64,000 nucleotides of DNA from Halichondria panicea (GCF_963675165.1 NC_087377.1:4960042-5024041); one strand, 5' to 3'; counted from the first letter of the stretch, positions 34,282-52,400 are shown. Notes: generated from the letters alone by a model not told the origin. Numbers and translations: made by a program.

Positions 34282-37200
34282 ATGGCCAAACAGAACGCTC
34301 GTACCGAGCAATTTCAACTTCAAGAAAGAGGTGAAAAGGATGGTGATGATGAAAAAGGTGCAAGCAGAAGTAGTTTTCTAGGAAATTTTTTATTGAAAGG
34401 TGCAAGTAGTATTGCTGGTGCCTGGGCACGGGCTGCCACTACTGGTCTGGGTGGGTATCATGGTGTTGAAGAGGAAGACAAGGTAAGAATATAATTTTTG
34501 TGATGCCCGTTTTACGGTAGTTTGCTTGATGTACGTACGTACTCAGCCGACTCTGATTTAGTGATTGAGGTAATTACAGCGCCAGAAATAATTTTTGCGA
34601 GACTACCGTAATTGTTTTACCGTAAGATCTCGATTTAAAGCGACACTTTTTAATAATTACAAAGCCAGAGGTCGAATCTTTTGGAGGTTGAAAAATTATA
34701 TTGAAGTCCTGGTGTCGCATATTTAGAGGGTCGCATCTAATTGGAGGTAACTTTACAGAGTCTACTTGCCTCGATTTCAGGCCGCTTAAAAACACTGATT
34801 TTCTAGTGGGCTACAATCGAGGCTAGGGAGTGGCTACATTTACCTCTATTTAGAACACGACATTAAAAAATAATTGTCAACGCAGCTGTCGCTACTTTTA
34901 GAAGTCAGAAAATTGCTGAAGCTCCTGGGTGTCGCATATTTGGAGGGTCGCCTTAAATCGAGGTCTAACGGTAATTATAGAATTAATGTACTGATTTTAT
35001 ATGTGGGCGCCGGGCGTTATAAAAGAGGGCGTCCTCACCGAGGCTGGTTCTATAATTAGAACGCTTATGGTATGTACATGAATTTATCTGGTCGAAAATT
35101 TCGAATTAGTAATTACATCAACAATTTTTGTGTAGGTTTCTACCTTGTGTCGAGCATTGAGTACAATAGATGAACTTAATAAGCACCAAGCGAAAATGAG
35201 CGAAGAAATACTTGAAAAGAGCCAAGAAATCCTAGAACTTCAAACTCAGCTGGCAATTCCTCAAGACGAACATCTTAATCTCCTGGAAACTGAACTTGCT
35301 GAGAAAAATCGTGTGATTGTTGAGAAGCAAGCCAGAATTGAGCAACTTGTTGAGAACAAAGTTGACTCATCTGAAATGCTTGCTAGATATCTTGGCGAAA
35401 AGGAAGCATTGCTAAGCGAAAAGAACAAAGATCTTATGCTGGAAAAAGCAAGAGTGAACGCAAGTAAAACTTCTCATGCTAAAACTCGAAGAGAGCTAGA
35501 AAAATGCCGAAGGAAGTTAACAATGGTACTCACTCAACGAAAAGCAACTGCAACAGGAGACCCGATAGTCGATGTGGAATTTGACAGTATATCGAAACCA
35601 GGGGTTACCACAAATGACACTTCATCTCAAACTACCACTGTCAATGAGGATATTATTGTTCAAACCACTTCATCAAATCAAGACATTGAGTCAACCTATA
35701 CATTCGTTGATGAGTCAGATGTACACTCTAGTTCGGATACAGTAGTACAAGAGCTTCGTAGAGAAGTGGCTGAAAAAGCAGAGAAGGTATTTAGTCTTGA
35801 AAATCAACTAAAAGAAGCGAATACCACTATTTCACGTCTGGGGCAAGTTAAAGATCATTCCAAAGGTCAAAGCAAGGCTTTGTTCTCCATGAGGCAAGAA
35901 TTGGATGCTACAAAGGTATATATGCATGTGTGTACGTATGAGTGTACTCATGGTCATGTACATTACTGTATAATTATGTATCGTGTACGAGGTTATGTTC
36001 ATTTTGAGGCCCTATCTGTGTGCAAAATACGATTTGTAATTAAGTGTATTATGTATTTTTTAGATGTCACATGATGAGCTTGTGCAGTACATTACCTCAT
36101 TGGAACAGCAGGTCGCTGATACAGAGGTACGTACAAAACAGGAGGCCACAATTTTTAAAAACCAAAGTTAAAATGTACATGGCTTGCATGTATACTCTAC
36201 TTTGTAGTGTCAGCATTGACAATAATGTAATGAAAATTACAGGCAGCTATGACAATGATCGAAGATAATGATAATAATATTTTGTTCAAGCAGAAACACA
36301 CTAATAAACTTGAAGCAACAATCAAAAACCTTGAAACTGACAAAGAGTTTGTTGAGCAAGCACTAGTGAACACGAGGGAATCACGTCAAGCTCTAGTAGA
36401 ATCGACAGAGTCTAAAAACAATGAAATTGAAGCGTTCAGGACCATTAAACAAGTTATGGAGAGTAGAGTGGTCGAAATGCAGGAAAAGTTGGAAATCATT
36501 ACAACCCAAGTAAGGCTTAGTATAATACATGTAGATACAGTGTAACCTATTACTGACATGGCTCTTTCTCTGTTAGGCTGAGGTGTACAAAGAAGACTTT
36601 GAGACTGAGCGAAAAGACAGAGAGAAGGCTCACAATCTCAAAGAAGAAATGAGACTGTCTTGTGATCAGAGGGTTCATGCCATGACAATACAGCTTGAGA
36701 CTGAGCGACTTGCTCAACATGAAACAATTCAAACTCTAAGAAAACGGCTGGAGAGAGTTGACGATGAAAAATCTTATTTGGAACAGGAAAAGGAAGCCCG
36801 AACAACACGGTCATTTACTAGGCAGCAAGAGTTTCCACAGAAAAACAAAGAAATCCATGAGCTTCAAGAGCAACTCTATGAAGCACAGCAGAAGGCCATC
36901 ACAGCTCAAGAGGAGGTCCAGGCAAAGACAGCTCAGGTCAAACAGTACAAGAAGAAAGATGATCAAAGAGAGAAAAAGGTATACGTACGTAACGTGCATC
37001 AGAGTTGTTTATCCCATTGTTGTATAAACTCGTAAAGTGCATACAAATTGTGCTTTTATTTGGCTCCCAAACTTACAACGATCACACATCCATGCAAACA
37101 TTAATTTTTAAGAAGAGGGGGAAAATTAGAGTACATGTATTTCGACGGTTATGTCTTCATAAATCCCATGGGGAAGTTATTATTTGTTTAACCCTGAAAC

Positions 37201-39412
37201 GGTTGAATGTGCATAATTATTATCCTTTCGTGTTTACAGCTTGTCACTCTAGATGCGAGGAACCAGGAACTAATTCAGGAGATGGAAAGGGTCAGAAGTG
37301 AGCTGGAAAGGGTGAAAACTGAGAATGCCAATTTACTAAAGGAAGAGAAAAAATCAAATCAAACAGAAATGAACAAGGTTCGCCAGGAGCTGGAAAGAGC
37401 TCTCAAAAGGATGTCAAAATCTGAGGCCCATGATGAACTGCTGAAGGTGCAACTGGACAATCATGTAAGTGTAATTCTGGGTATGAACTATTTTTTATAA
37501 TTCTTATTGCAGTCACTTCATAGTGACAATGAAAAACTAAACAGATCTCTTCAAAAAGTACAGGAGCAGTTTGCTGGTCTGAAGGTGCGTCACCTCGAGT
37601 TAAAGAAGGAGGTTACTAATGCCACACCCACCACTCCTCCTGAACCTCCGATACCAATTCATCCCAACCAGGTACTTCATGGAAAATCTTATCAGCATGC
37701 ATGATTTTAATTTTGAAGCCTAAACCTACTGTATAGCGCGAAATTTTCGAGGCACTCTTTCGTACATGCTAAATAAATTCCTTGAGTTAACCAAAAGTCA
37801 CGCCTTTAATCTTTGCACGTTATAGTACATTAAAGAACAATTTTCATGGAATTAATTTTTGTGTAGAATTACTAACCCACGAAAACAGCGAAAATTAATG
37901 CGCTATACGGTGTTTGTACGAGTGACATGTATACGTGTATATTGCTCCTGGATACGTCTTTTTCATTTCTGTTTACAGGTCTCTGTCAAACAAGATATCC
38001 CTCAAGGAAGGAGCTCGGACAGTAGCGACCCCACAGCTAAACCAAAACCTGACCAACAGCAGAGTGTAGCTCAGCAACCAACAACTATACCCAACGTGAA
38101 CATTGTTCCTCCTACAATCCAGGACAATTATAACCAACAACCCGAGGCGAGACTAGTACCCAACTTACCAACTGAAGGTCTCCTGTCTATGAACTTTGAG
38201 AACCCTAGGTCAGCTCATGATAGTGTCGAGGTAAATGGATTTCGAAATGCTGCCGGCCGAAACGAACGGCAATCGTCTACTGGACCACAACCCGATAATA
38301 GCATCCGCTATCCTCCGGGCTTGCAAGTAAAGCAAAGTCATAGTAGTGCCCCTAGTAGCACCAATTTAGCGCTATCGGAACAAGTGGCTAGCCCCACTGA
38401 TGCCTCAAACAAAATGTCACTGGTTTTAGGAGATCAACAGTTGGAGAAACCCTCCAATATGCCTTCCGACTTCAATCAAAGTCATTACCCTGCTAACACT
38501 AACCAAGGTGGTGACTATCAAGATCCAGTCAACAACTATCGGGGTCAAAGTGGCTCTGATAACTTGCCACAATGTCATTACCAGTATCAGAATCAACTAC
38601 AACCAGGACAGCCACAGAATGTACCACCCAGTAACCACCCCTCTCAATGGCCGAACCAGCAACCATACGTGCAAGACCACCTCTACCAGCAGCAGGCAGC
38701 CCAGCCTGGTCCTCAGTATGAACAGCCACGGTCACCGCACTATAACCCACAGCAACAGAATTATGGACAGTCGAATTACAACCAACAACACGGGAATAAT
38801 CAGCAGCAAGGTCCTCACTGGTGTAACCATGATCAGCAATATCCTAATTCTCAATGGGAGAGCAACCAACAATACCAAGGTGCCGGACAACAAGCATACA
38901 ACTATCCTAGTGATGGACTGCAACCTCAGCAGTACAACACTATAGCTCCGTCTTACCCCAGCAACTTCAGAGATGATGACGCCCATTCACCTGTTTTAAA
39001 TAACCATAACTCTTTGTCTGAAAACACCTCAAATTCTAATCCAAATGTTTTTTCTCGGCCATCCAGTAACGGGTATGGTGTGGATATAAGCCCTGAAAAG
39101 CCAAAACCAAAACCACGAGCTCATTGTAAACCAGACACTCCCTCACCAGTTTCAAATCCAGAAACCCAAAAACAGCTCAATCCAAATCGTACCGAACTTC
39201 TTGTCAAACCCAATGGCCTGCAAGACGGCATAGATCGAGAGATTAGCGAGGTAGCTGCTGCAGTGAGTCAGGTGACGAGGAAGGAAGGAGAGAGGGACGG
39301 TGCTCCATTAGACCCCAACCTGGTCTGTCCAATGTGTATGAAGCAGTATCGCATCGGAGAAATACAACTGTACAGAGCTCACGTCAACAAGTGCGATGGA
39401 ACTAGACACTAG
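34282..39412 (+). CDS. UBAN/CCHC-finger coiled-coil protein, copy 4 (type A), complete
   Basis: Eight exons, all phase 0: 34282-34482, 35136-35915, 36064-36126, 36243-36509, 36577-36978, 37240-37464, 37513-37671, 37979-39412; about 1176 residues. The first exon (MAKQNARTEQ...) has a hydrophobic stretch FLGNFLLKGASSIAGAWA around residues 33-50. Coiled coil fills most of 68-650. UBAN is at about 438-465 (AEVYKEDFETERKDREKAHN), with the core D-F-E-T-E-R matching the ubiquitin-contacting D-F-x-x-E-R of NEMO and optineurin. About 95 residues later comes a family motif AKTAQVKQYKK. Then a PTTPPEPP linker, a Q/N/P-rich region (about 720-1080), KPKPKPRAHCKP, and the finger CPMCMKQYRIGEIQ...HVNKC (1149-1171). 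It is the best reference copy for type A. Expected role: cytosolic linear/K63-ubiquitin-binding adaptor. Confidence 0.88.
34618..34975. repeat. TACCGT-ended repeat in the first intron of copy 4
   Basis: Imperfect inverted ends (TACCGTAAGATCTCGATTTA and TTAAATCGAGGTCTAACGGTA) bracket about 350 bp with internal TCGCATATTT.GAGGGTCGC repeats. No coding content. Confidence 0.45.
37732..37912. repeat. TATAGCGC-ended miniature element in copy 4
   Basis: The inverted ends TATAGCGCGAAATTTTCG and CGAAAATTAATGCGCTATA lie in the intron before the last exon. Relatives lie at about 11272-11477 and 27045-27242. Confidence 0.5.
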
Positions 39413-39574
39413 ACATTGTCCCCAGTTTCTCTTATAATTATTAATACAGCCATGTCAGTATAATTCTATGGTTATGTGTTGTGTTGTGCTATATACATAT
39501 AGTACCAGTGTTGAATTAAATGATCTATACCCTTTCATGGCTGTTCATACAATGAATATTGAACACATGTACGA

Positions 39575-39596
39575 GGGATTTCCCAGGGGAAATCCA
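39575..39596. promoter_or_regulatory. Paired kappaB-like sites upstream of copy 5
   Basis: GGGATTTCCC (39575-39584) matches GGGRNNYYCC exactly; GGGAAATCCA (39587-39596) matches at 9 of 10. Spacing (2 bp) and layout equal the pair before copy 2. They lie about 150 bp before the ATG at 39741. Confidence 0.55.
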
Positions 39597-39651
39597 TAAT
39601 TAACTGTCTGTGGGTGGGTCACCTGCATGTGCTTAGGTAAACATAATTATT

Positions 39652-39686
39652 ACAGCCACGCCCTTAATTCCTATTTATAACGTTTC
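39652..39686 (+). promoter_or_regulatory. GC-box and TATA-like core promoter of copy 5
   Basis: ACAGCCACGCCCTTA (39652-39666) is followed by TATTTATAAC (39671-39680), about 60-90 bp before the start codon and shared with copy 2. Only 328 bp separate this start codon from the stop of copy 4. Confidence 0.5.
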
Positions 39687-39740
39687 TTGGCCACAGCTAG
39701 CTAGCCAGCTATAGCTAGCTAGCTATCTAACTGAGAACTC

Positions 39741-40952
39741 ATGGCTGGCGCCGGCATTGGAGGGTGTGGAACTGGACAAAACAAAGGCCCCCATGGCCAG
39801 AAAACAACATGGTCATCTTACGTATCTGGTCCCATCAAAGGCCGCCTCAAAAGCCTCCTGCCTGGTGGTGGGCGTGGTTTCCAGTCTAGTGCTAGTGGTG
39901 GTCAGGTGAAGGAGAAGTCTCTTGAGGGGGCGCCTGAGCATGGAATAATTCAGGCACAGTCAGAAACTACTGGGAGTGATATCCCGATCAACAAAGACTG
40001 GGAGAAAGTTCAAGTCCCAAATGTACGTTATGGACGTAGTCTCGAATACCCGCCTCGGGTATTCGTATCGACATGTCCTAATAATTATTGATAATTATAA
40101 TAGTTGGTCAATTTCACATCCTATAAATCATTTTTGCTCAGTTGGTAGATGAGTTGGAAACATTAAAGAAAGATCATACCAACAGCTTACTGAGAATTGA
40201 TGAATTGGAACGACAAGTGCATGTAGCTGCTAAAGCTGATACTACGCAGCGACCAAAAAAGAGTAAGGCTAATAAGAAAAAAAAGGGGAAAGATGATAGT
40301 GGAGATCATTTGGTTGTCAGGATCGACGGCTTTCAGAGAAAAGAAGAAGAACTAACGGCAGTGCTCAAGCAAAAAGAAGATCAACGATATCAAGCAACCC
40401 AACAGGTCATTGCACTCGAAGAGAAGCTTAGCTCTTCACAGCGCTACATTGAGAATCTCCAACATAGATACCAAGAAATGGTTGATTCAAATAAACAGAT
40501 GGAAGGTGAAATAAAGCAGCTCCATGAGATTGCACCTGAAGATATACCAGAAGATGTTGATGCCAGAGTGTTGGTCTCTCAGTTACGAGCCCGTGTCATC
40601 ACGTTGGAGAGAGAAAACCAACAAGTCAAAGAACATACAAAACAACAGAGCAGAGAGATTCAGATAATGAAGCAACATGAAGAAGGGATTGAGGTAGGTC
40701 TGCATACATGTAAGCTGCATTGACTCAACCGTTTGAAAGCAGGTGTGTGTTAGTGCATGTTTGCCAAAATAATATAATGAGACAAGAAGTGTCTGCCATG
40801 ATTCCCATATACGTACAGTCAAGAGTATTATAATAGAGAGAGTATCGATACACAGTGTGCCTACGTTCGATACTCTTTCTTTATTATACACACTTGGTAC
40901 AGTGCAGTCATGTTATTATGCCTCGGTGCGCATGCACAAGCGAGGTATACGG

Positions 40953-40997
<45 letters not shown>

Positions 40998-43900
40998 CGT
41001 ACGTGCGTGGCGTGCGTGCGTACGTGACAGCTGCTCAAGGATCAATGAAGAGTTTCTATAGGCTTCTAGTCATGCTTTCTTGGATTTCAATTCGTGGATT
41101 TGCAAAATAAAGCTTCGTTCTCGAGTTATGCCTAGTTTTGTTTACTTGGAATGCCATTGCAGCCTTTTCAGAACAGTGCGTAGCAGCAATGGAGTGTTGC
41201 TACTCTACTTAGTATTTAGTTCTGCACTAGAACGTTAGCTGCAAAGAGTGAGAAGAGAGCTGCAAACTTTGGCATCAATCGTTTTTAACAACATGCAATC
41301 ATAGTCGATCATTACCCATTCTTTGCTAGATTCTGCCTGCATGCAGTCAATATAGTGTGTGTATAAAAGCTATCAGTAGCATTGGTATCTCCACCGAGGC
41401 ATCAGGCATCAGCACCCGCAGTGCTTTCATTGTAATCATTATTCAGTCACACTATATAAGTTTATTTCTCACAGTTTCATGAGGGAGACCTTGAGTCACT
41501 GAAAGGTACTTGTGAGGATTTGGAGGTAACCAATTTGTTGTGATCATCAAGCACAAAGCCATTACCATTATTGGCGTCCTGTATAGAGACGTAACAGAGC
41601 TTTAGCTGGTCAATTGAGGAAGATGAAGGGAGAGAACCAACAACTGAAATCTCTAATTGAAGCTGAGCAAGCACAGGTGCCTACATGTACATGAATACTG
41701 CTGACATTGTAGTGTGGTTGTATTATTGTAATTTGCATATACGTGCACGCGTGTGTAGGGTTCTGCTCTTTACAAAACATTACATTCAGATTTACATATG
41801 TTCGTTCAGATGGTTTTATTAATACGTACAGGCAGCGACATACAAATTTGATTTTGAGGAAGAAAGGAAAGATCGTGAAAAAGCTCACAGCCGGTACACT
41901 GACCTTATGGCTGAACTGAAGAAAGAACATATTCAAGAGATATCACAAATCACCAAAGACCTAGAACTCCACAAAGGTTTACTGGGAGATGTTGAGGAAG
42001 TCAAGTTTGCTCTGGAAAAAGAACTCCGTGACTGGCAAGCTGAAGCTCTTCAGGGCAGAGATGATCTACAGGCCAAGACCAGTCAGGTCAAAGCATACAA
42101 AAAACAGGTCGACCAGCTAAAAGAAAAATCTGAAACACAAGAACAACAAGTAATAACAATCACACGTACATGTACATTGTACATGGTTACTAAGCATGTT
42201 TTAACACTTCTTATTGCCTTTATTATCTAGATATTGGGAGATTTATCGACAACAAAAATAAAAAAGTCTGACCTCTCACCTGCCCCAACGAAAAAAGGGA
42301 AAAGCAAAACCACTGAACATAAAAAGAAATCCACAGGTGAACCTCCGTCCCCCTGTGGAGGTTTGGAACAGAAACTGGCCAATGTTGAGACACTCTGTGA
42401 CTCTCTTCAAACTGATAATGCGGTTGGTAATCAGTTTTGTCTACATGTATATCCATTGATTCTTACTACATTGTACAACTGTTACAATTGTAAAACGTTC
42501 TTTTCATAGTGTCTACGTGAAGCTAAAAGGAAGTCACAGCTTCTTGAAAAGGCATTGAAAGAGGCTAATGATGATCTGAAGGACAAAGTAGTGAACCTTG
42601 AGAAGAACGTGAAAGGCTTACGAGACTACATAAAAAAGGAGTCAGAGGTACATATACGTACGAGATTTGCTAAGCACTGCACGTAGTACATGTAAAATTA
42701 CTGTTTCTGTACATTCCATGTATATAATTATATAAAAATATGTACATAAATTTACGAGTTTCTACTCTGTGTAGGTTGAGAAATTAGAAAAAGGATGTAA
42801 CAAGACCTCTAGCACTGTAGAAAATGTGCATCTCGACTCCGTTCGACCGAACATTTCTGCACCACCACCAATGAATAATACCCTGGTGTCAACCCCTCTG
42901 TCTTATCCACCCTCTGTCCATGGCCATCCATCCAGCATGCCCAATCAGTCTCACACTACTTCCTGTGACATCAGTGAACAAGGTCCTCGAAGTGACGGCT
43001 TTGGAGAGAACAGTCAATCAAATGCACAATTTCAACAGTTACATGTACAAGGAAATGTTCATAATGTTGACGAGCAAATGTATAGAGATGGAAACAATTA
43101 CGGTCAAAGTTACAGTCCTGTTGCATCACGTGGTGCCAATGACCTGGTTGTCCCTCACCATCTTCCCAACACGACTGTCAACCCCCAAAGTAACTATCGT
43201 GACCACAACTTGGCTCCCCAGCAGCAGTACAACCAGGGTACCCACTATCCTTTCAATTATAGTGAACCACAGCAGTATCCTCAACAAAGGCAGCCTGATT
43301 ATCAACAACGGCAGTGGCACAGTCAAAACCAACAACAGTACTACGATGGCCAACAATCTGATGTATACAGTCAGCAACATCAAGACCCACAGCAACAAAC
43401 GTGGCGTAGCCAAGGCCAGCAACAGTACTATGAGGACCAACAACCCAATGTGCACAACCATCAACAACAAAGTCAGTATGAACAATCGAATGGACAGTCA
43501 GCACGCAGGAATTTACCAATCGATTTGCAAGGTGCACATCATTCTCAACGGCCGATCTCACATGAACGTTATGAAAACACTCCAACACCAGGGACTCCAG
43601 TTACTATGGAGAATGCCTCGACCTACAGCTCATACGGTAGCACTCGAACTAGCAGTGATATTGGTGTAGATGTACCGTCACCTACGGCTCAAGAAAAACC
43701 CAGGCCAAAGCCTCGAATGTTGAACTCTACTCGACAAGTTGAACGTAAACAGAACACACCCTCACCAACATACGTTGCACCAAACCCTGCACCTGTCGAA
43801 TATCCACTAGCAAATCGTACCGAACTTCTTGTCAAACCCAACGTCCTTCAAGAAGGCATAAACGGAGAGATTATTGAGGCAGCTGCTGCAGTGAGTCAGG

Positions 43901-44040
43901 TGACGAGGGAGGAAGGAGAGAGGGAGGGTGCTCCACTAGACCCCAACCTGATCTGTCCAATGTGTATGAAGCAGTATCGCATCGGAGAGATACAACTGTA
44001 CAGAGCTCACGTCAACAAGTGCGATGGAAACAAACAATAA
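39741..44040 (+). CDS. UBAN/CCHC-finger coiled-coil protein, copy 5 (type B), complete
   Basis: Eight exons, phase 0: 39741-40022, 40142-40693, 41475-41525, 41587-41676, 41832-42149, 42231-42422, 42510-42647, 42775-44040; about 962 residues. The N-terminal exon (MAGAGIGGCGTGQ...) holds WSSYVSGPIKG and ends with an LIR-like DWEKV (W87-x-x-V90). A lysine-rich patch (KKSKANKKKKGK) lies in exon 2. UBAN is at about 326-350 (YKFDFEEERKDREKAHSRY), followed by AKTSQVKAYKKQVD near 410. A long Q-rich region with many NQQQY/SQQH-type runs spans about 640-770. KPRPKPRM lies near 740, and the finger CPMCMKQYRIGEIQ is at 935-957. It has no internal stop and is the intact partner of broken copy 2. Predicted role: ubiquitin-binding adaptor or autophagy receptor, not demonstrated. 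Confidence 0.88.
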
Positions 44041-44730
44041 ACAACAAAACAATCTCTTTTTTAATGGATCTCGATTTCTATATACAGCTGTATGTAATTA
44101 TAAGTTCATGTTTTCATTGATTTTGTACAAGTGCTAGCAAAACTGTGTGTGATTAATTTGTGTTTTGCTGACTGATGCACTGCATGAAGTAGCCTCGGGT
44201 CCAGGCCGCGTCGATGCATAATCATTTACATCGATCCTTTCCACACCATAGCTACAAACAAGAGTCCTAATGAACTCTTGCTACTAACAATACGTACATG
44301 TTGCAGCTAGCTATAATTATATATACTAAGTCAATGGAAGGCCTGTGAGAAGGAGGCTACTATATACAGACTACTATATAGACATGAACTGATTCTGGCA
44401 CAGAAGTAAGCTACAGTAAAGATTTAAGATCTCTATTGCTTATATAAATAGTGCGACCCCCTTCCCCTGGCCCCCCCCCATAATAATTATGATCATAGCT
44501 ATATATGTACATGTAGCTTCCCTAGGCCCTGTACTAGCCATTGAATCTAGATTGATTCACTAGTAAAAGTTGTTATTGCTAATAGGTACAATAATTATTA
44601 CTAACTGTGAAGATAAAACTGACTCTGCGGTAAAACAAAGAGAAGCAATGCATCTGTAATAATATTCAAACTCGAATCACAACCGACAATACTCTGATCA
44701 TAGATAGTATCTATGCTCTGATGTATCACG
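44041..44730. other. Spacer between copies 5 and 6
   Basis: From about 44285 it duplicates 21440-22184 without the ATGCACC element. It probably holds the promoter and 5' UTR of copy 6; no TATA or kappaB match stands out. Confidence 0.5.
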
Positions 44731-48964
<4,234 letters not shown>

Positions 48965-49451
48965 ACTTCACTTCTATAATTTCATTTTGTGATAATTGTC
49001 TTTGTTTATTGTCAAGAGTTCATTATGACCTCTTGTTATTGTTTATTCATAGCATGCCAGAGATGATGGCATGCCGACATGTAGATCTAGCTATAGTGTG
49101 GGAGGGGGGTGGGGCTCAATCAAATAATGTGCCTGCTTGCATTTCGATATGGTTTACTAGTTTTAGCTACCACTGCATGCACTAGCACTGTGCACTCTGG
49201 AAGACAGATAACTAAAACCTAGTGTATGCTATATAATAACTATAGACTATACTGACATTTCATACTCCCAGTCCTCCAGCTATAGGTAAGTTCTTCTAGC
49301 TAGCCGGATGACCGATAGCTATTTTAAATTATAGTCTAGCAACCTAGAACTCTCTGGCTTCATTGAAGCTGAGATAGATATCCAGCTGTATAACTATTTT
49401 CTCCCTTGATTGTAATTCAATGTGTGTGTTTTACTCTGGAGGACAGACACG
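48965..49451. other. Spacer between copy 6 and the PP2C gene
   Basis: 3' flank of copy 6 and 5' flank of the phosphatase. No repeat with clear ends and no gene is seen. Confidence 0.5.
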
Positions 49452-52400
49452 ATGTTCTCTAAGCGTGGCTCTGTTGTCCTCACCAAGGGCAAGCCACTCA
49501 GAGCACGGCAGACCTCCTTGGAGATTAAAGCATCATCCACTGGTGAATTCATGAGAGCCGACAAGTTTGAGAAGTCAGAGCAAGGAGGATCTCGTGCACT
49601 CAACTTTATCTACTGTGCGGCTGCAGTCCAGGGCTTTAGGTCACGGATACAGGTGAGAGGTGTTTAATTAAGTGTCGTTAATGTACAGGGAACCCCTAAA
49701 ATATTATGGAAGTATACACACTAGGTTTAGGTACGTGTATAGATATAGAAAGAGTTTTGCTTAATCGAGGTAGGTGACCTGATAAGATTTCATGAGTTTG
49801 GGGACTAGATTGAGTGAGCTGATTACAAGCATTTTCAGGTCGCCCACACTTTAAAAGTTCCACTGTAAACAATGTTTGTTGTGTATGTATAGCTAGGCTA
49901 ATAAAAGTACATTTACACGTCAGAACAGTGAGTGTGTTTGCATACAACTGGTAAACAGTTTCAGCTCTTGCAATAACTGTTTAACAACTTGAATACACAT
50001 TCCAATAAAACAATCTCGCAAACTAATACCCACACACCTAATTATAGGACGAGTACGCCTGTACCCCTAATATCGAAATCAAAGGCATCCCCTACGCCCA
50101 CTTTGGAGTATTTGACGGCCATGGCGACCAGGGGGAGGTGATATCTCAACACTGTGCGGACACCACGCTCAAACTACTCTTGAACAGAAAAGCTCTCAAG
50201 CAATCGAAAGTAGTCACCAACGAACTATTGGCAGCTAGCGTTCATAAGACAATTATAAAGATGGACACTGAGTTACGAGGTGTGGTGGGAATGGATGGAA
50301 AGCCACAGTTCCTGAGTGGAGGGACGACCGCTTGCTTCGTGCTCGTCTCTCAGGATGACATCATGTTTGTCAACGTCGGGGACTCAAGGTGCGTATATAA
50401 GATAATGTATGTACACAAGCTGAGAGCTAGCATCCCTTGACTATATATACGTAGTACCTAGGGAGTTAGGTCAGTTAACGTGCACACTGATGCTATACAA
50501 TAATAAGTACTCCCCTGACTATACATGTAGTTGGTTGTGATCATTCAACCTTTCATGATACCTAGTATACTTCTCAGAGGGTACAATGTCGATCGTATCA
50601 ATCGATGATTAAGGCCGTATGAATATAATACAGTCATAGCAATCCACTACTGTACGTAACATTATAACAGTGAATTTTAAAAACTTTGCGTGTCATTCCG
50701 GATCAAAATATCACAATGGTTAATTTCACTGAGATCATGCCCCTCATTCATTCATTCATTTAGGGCTGTACTGTGTCGTGATGGAGGTGTGGTCTATGAG
50801 ACGAGTGATCACAATCCTAACGTCCCCGAGGAAGAGGAGAGGATCGTTGCCGCGGGAGGCAACGTACACACCACACCCTCTAAACACAAGGTCATCACTG
50901 ATATTGGTGAGTTTGTACTAAATTAGTGTAGCAGCTACGTAGATAATAATAATGTTGTCAATGAGTCAATCGCCAGAGTAGGTGTTCTTTCCACTTTGTA
51001 CAATTACAGTGGAACCCTCTAATACTTATAATAATTGTGTCTGTTAGAGTGCTTTCACTGTGATTGTAATGACATAGTATTCGACCACCGTTATACGGAG
51101 GTGGCCACTTTGAGGGTTGCATTAAAAGTAGGTAATTATCAATTTGTTGTTCTTTCCACATACGTAAGTACATTGCATCAATTACCGTAACAATGTAACG
51201 GACACATTTGAGAGGAAATACATGTATTTCACCATTACATACATGTGCAGAGGTAGCCTTAGCTTGTTGTTGGCTTAATTTGTGTACATTTAAACTGTTC
51301 AATTTGGGACCTGCTTTATTATTATTACCGTTGGCCTTTTTATATGTATATACGTAGTTGCTATTCTTTGAGGGTGGCCACTATAATTATGAGGTGTTTC
51401 CATTGTATGTGCCGATGTCTTTAGTCTAAGTGTATGTTAGTTTAAAAACAAGACCTTGAACGTCGAGTCATGTAAGAGAATGATGGTATGATGTGATAGT
51501 GCTGATGGTTGTCAACCTTCACCTAATACAATGCATAATGTTATCATATTTAAACCACTCTGTTACACTTTCAATGTTGATTTTAACAGCCAGTGCACTA
51601 GTGTTATGATTATTATAATTATAGCCACATTTCATATAACCATAGATTGAAGAGTTAGAGGGATAGGAAACGGAGTGGTGCACGTGATGATTTTACATTA
51701 AATCTGCAGTGGAGCCTTGAAAATTATCCGCGTTACGAGGCTATTAAGCACATTTTTGCCGGGTAACTCCCAAAGCTGTGTTTCCTCGAGACATCATCTC
51801 TTTCAGCAATTTATAACACGCCTAGTCCATGAGCCACGTGTAGTACTTGCTAATGACTGACCACACCCAGTAAAAAGAGACTTTCCAATAAAGTTATATG
51901 TTCCCAAGGCTGTTATAGAGCTATTGGAACATATAACGTGTAAGCGTGCTGGTTATGACTACTACAATAGGTATAGACCTTGAAATATAAGTGAGTTGCA
52001 CGGACTAAGCACAGTTACTTGTAGTTTAATATGCACTGAGTGTAGAAATAGATATTGTTGTGATGGCCTCGATTAAACCGCAGCGTAGCGCGGATGTTAC
52101 TCGAGATACAAACCGTTTCCTATCCCTCTAACTCTTCAATCTATGATATAACTATTGTCCCTAACCAAAATGAACTAATGACACAATGATAAGTATTCCA
52201 TCTACAGGTACATGCATATAATTATGTCTGTTTGTGTGTGCCTTGGAGAACTGAAGCACTATAACGGTTGTGATACTTAAGAATGAAGCTACTATACCCC
52301 CCACTCACACACACACACACACACTCACACTCACACACACACACACACACACACACACCACACACACACATACCACACACGCACGCACGCACACACACAC

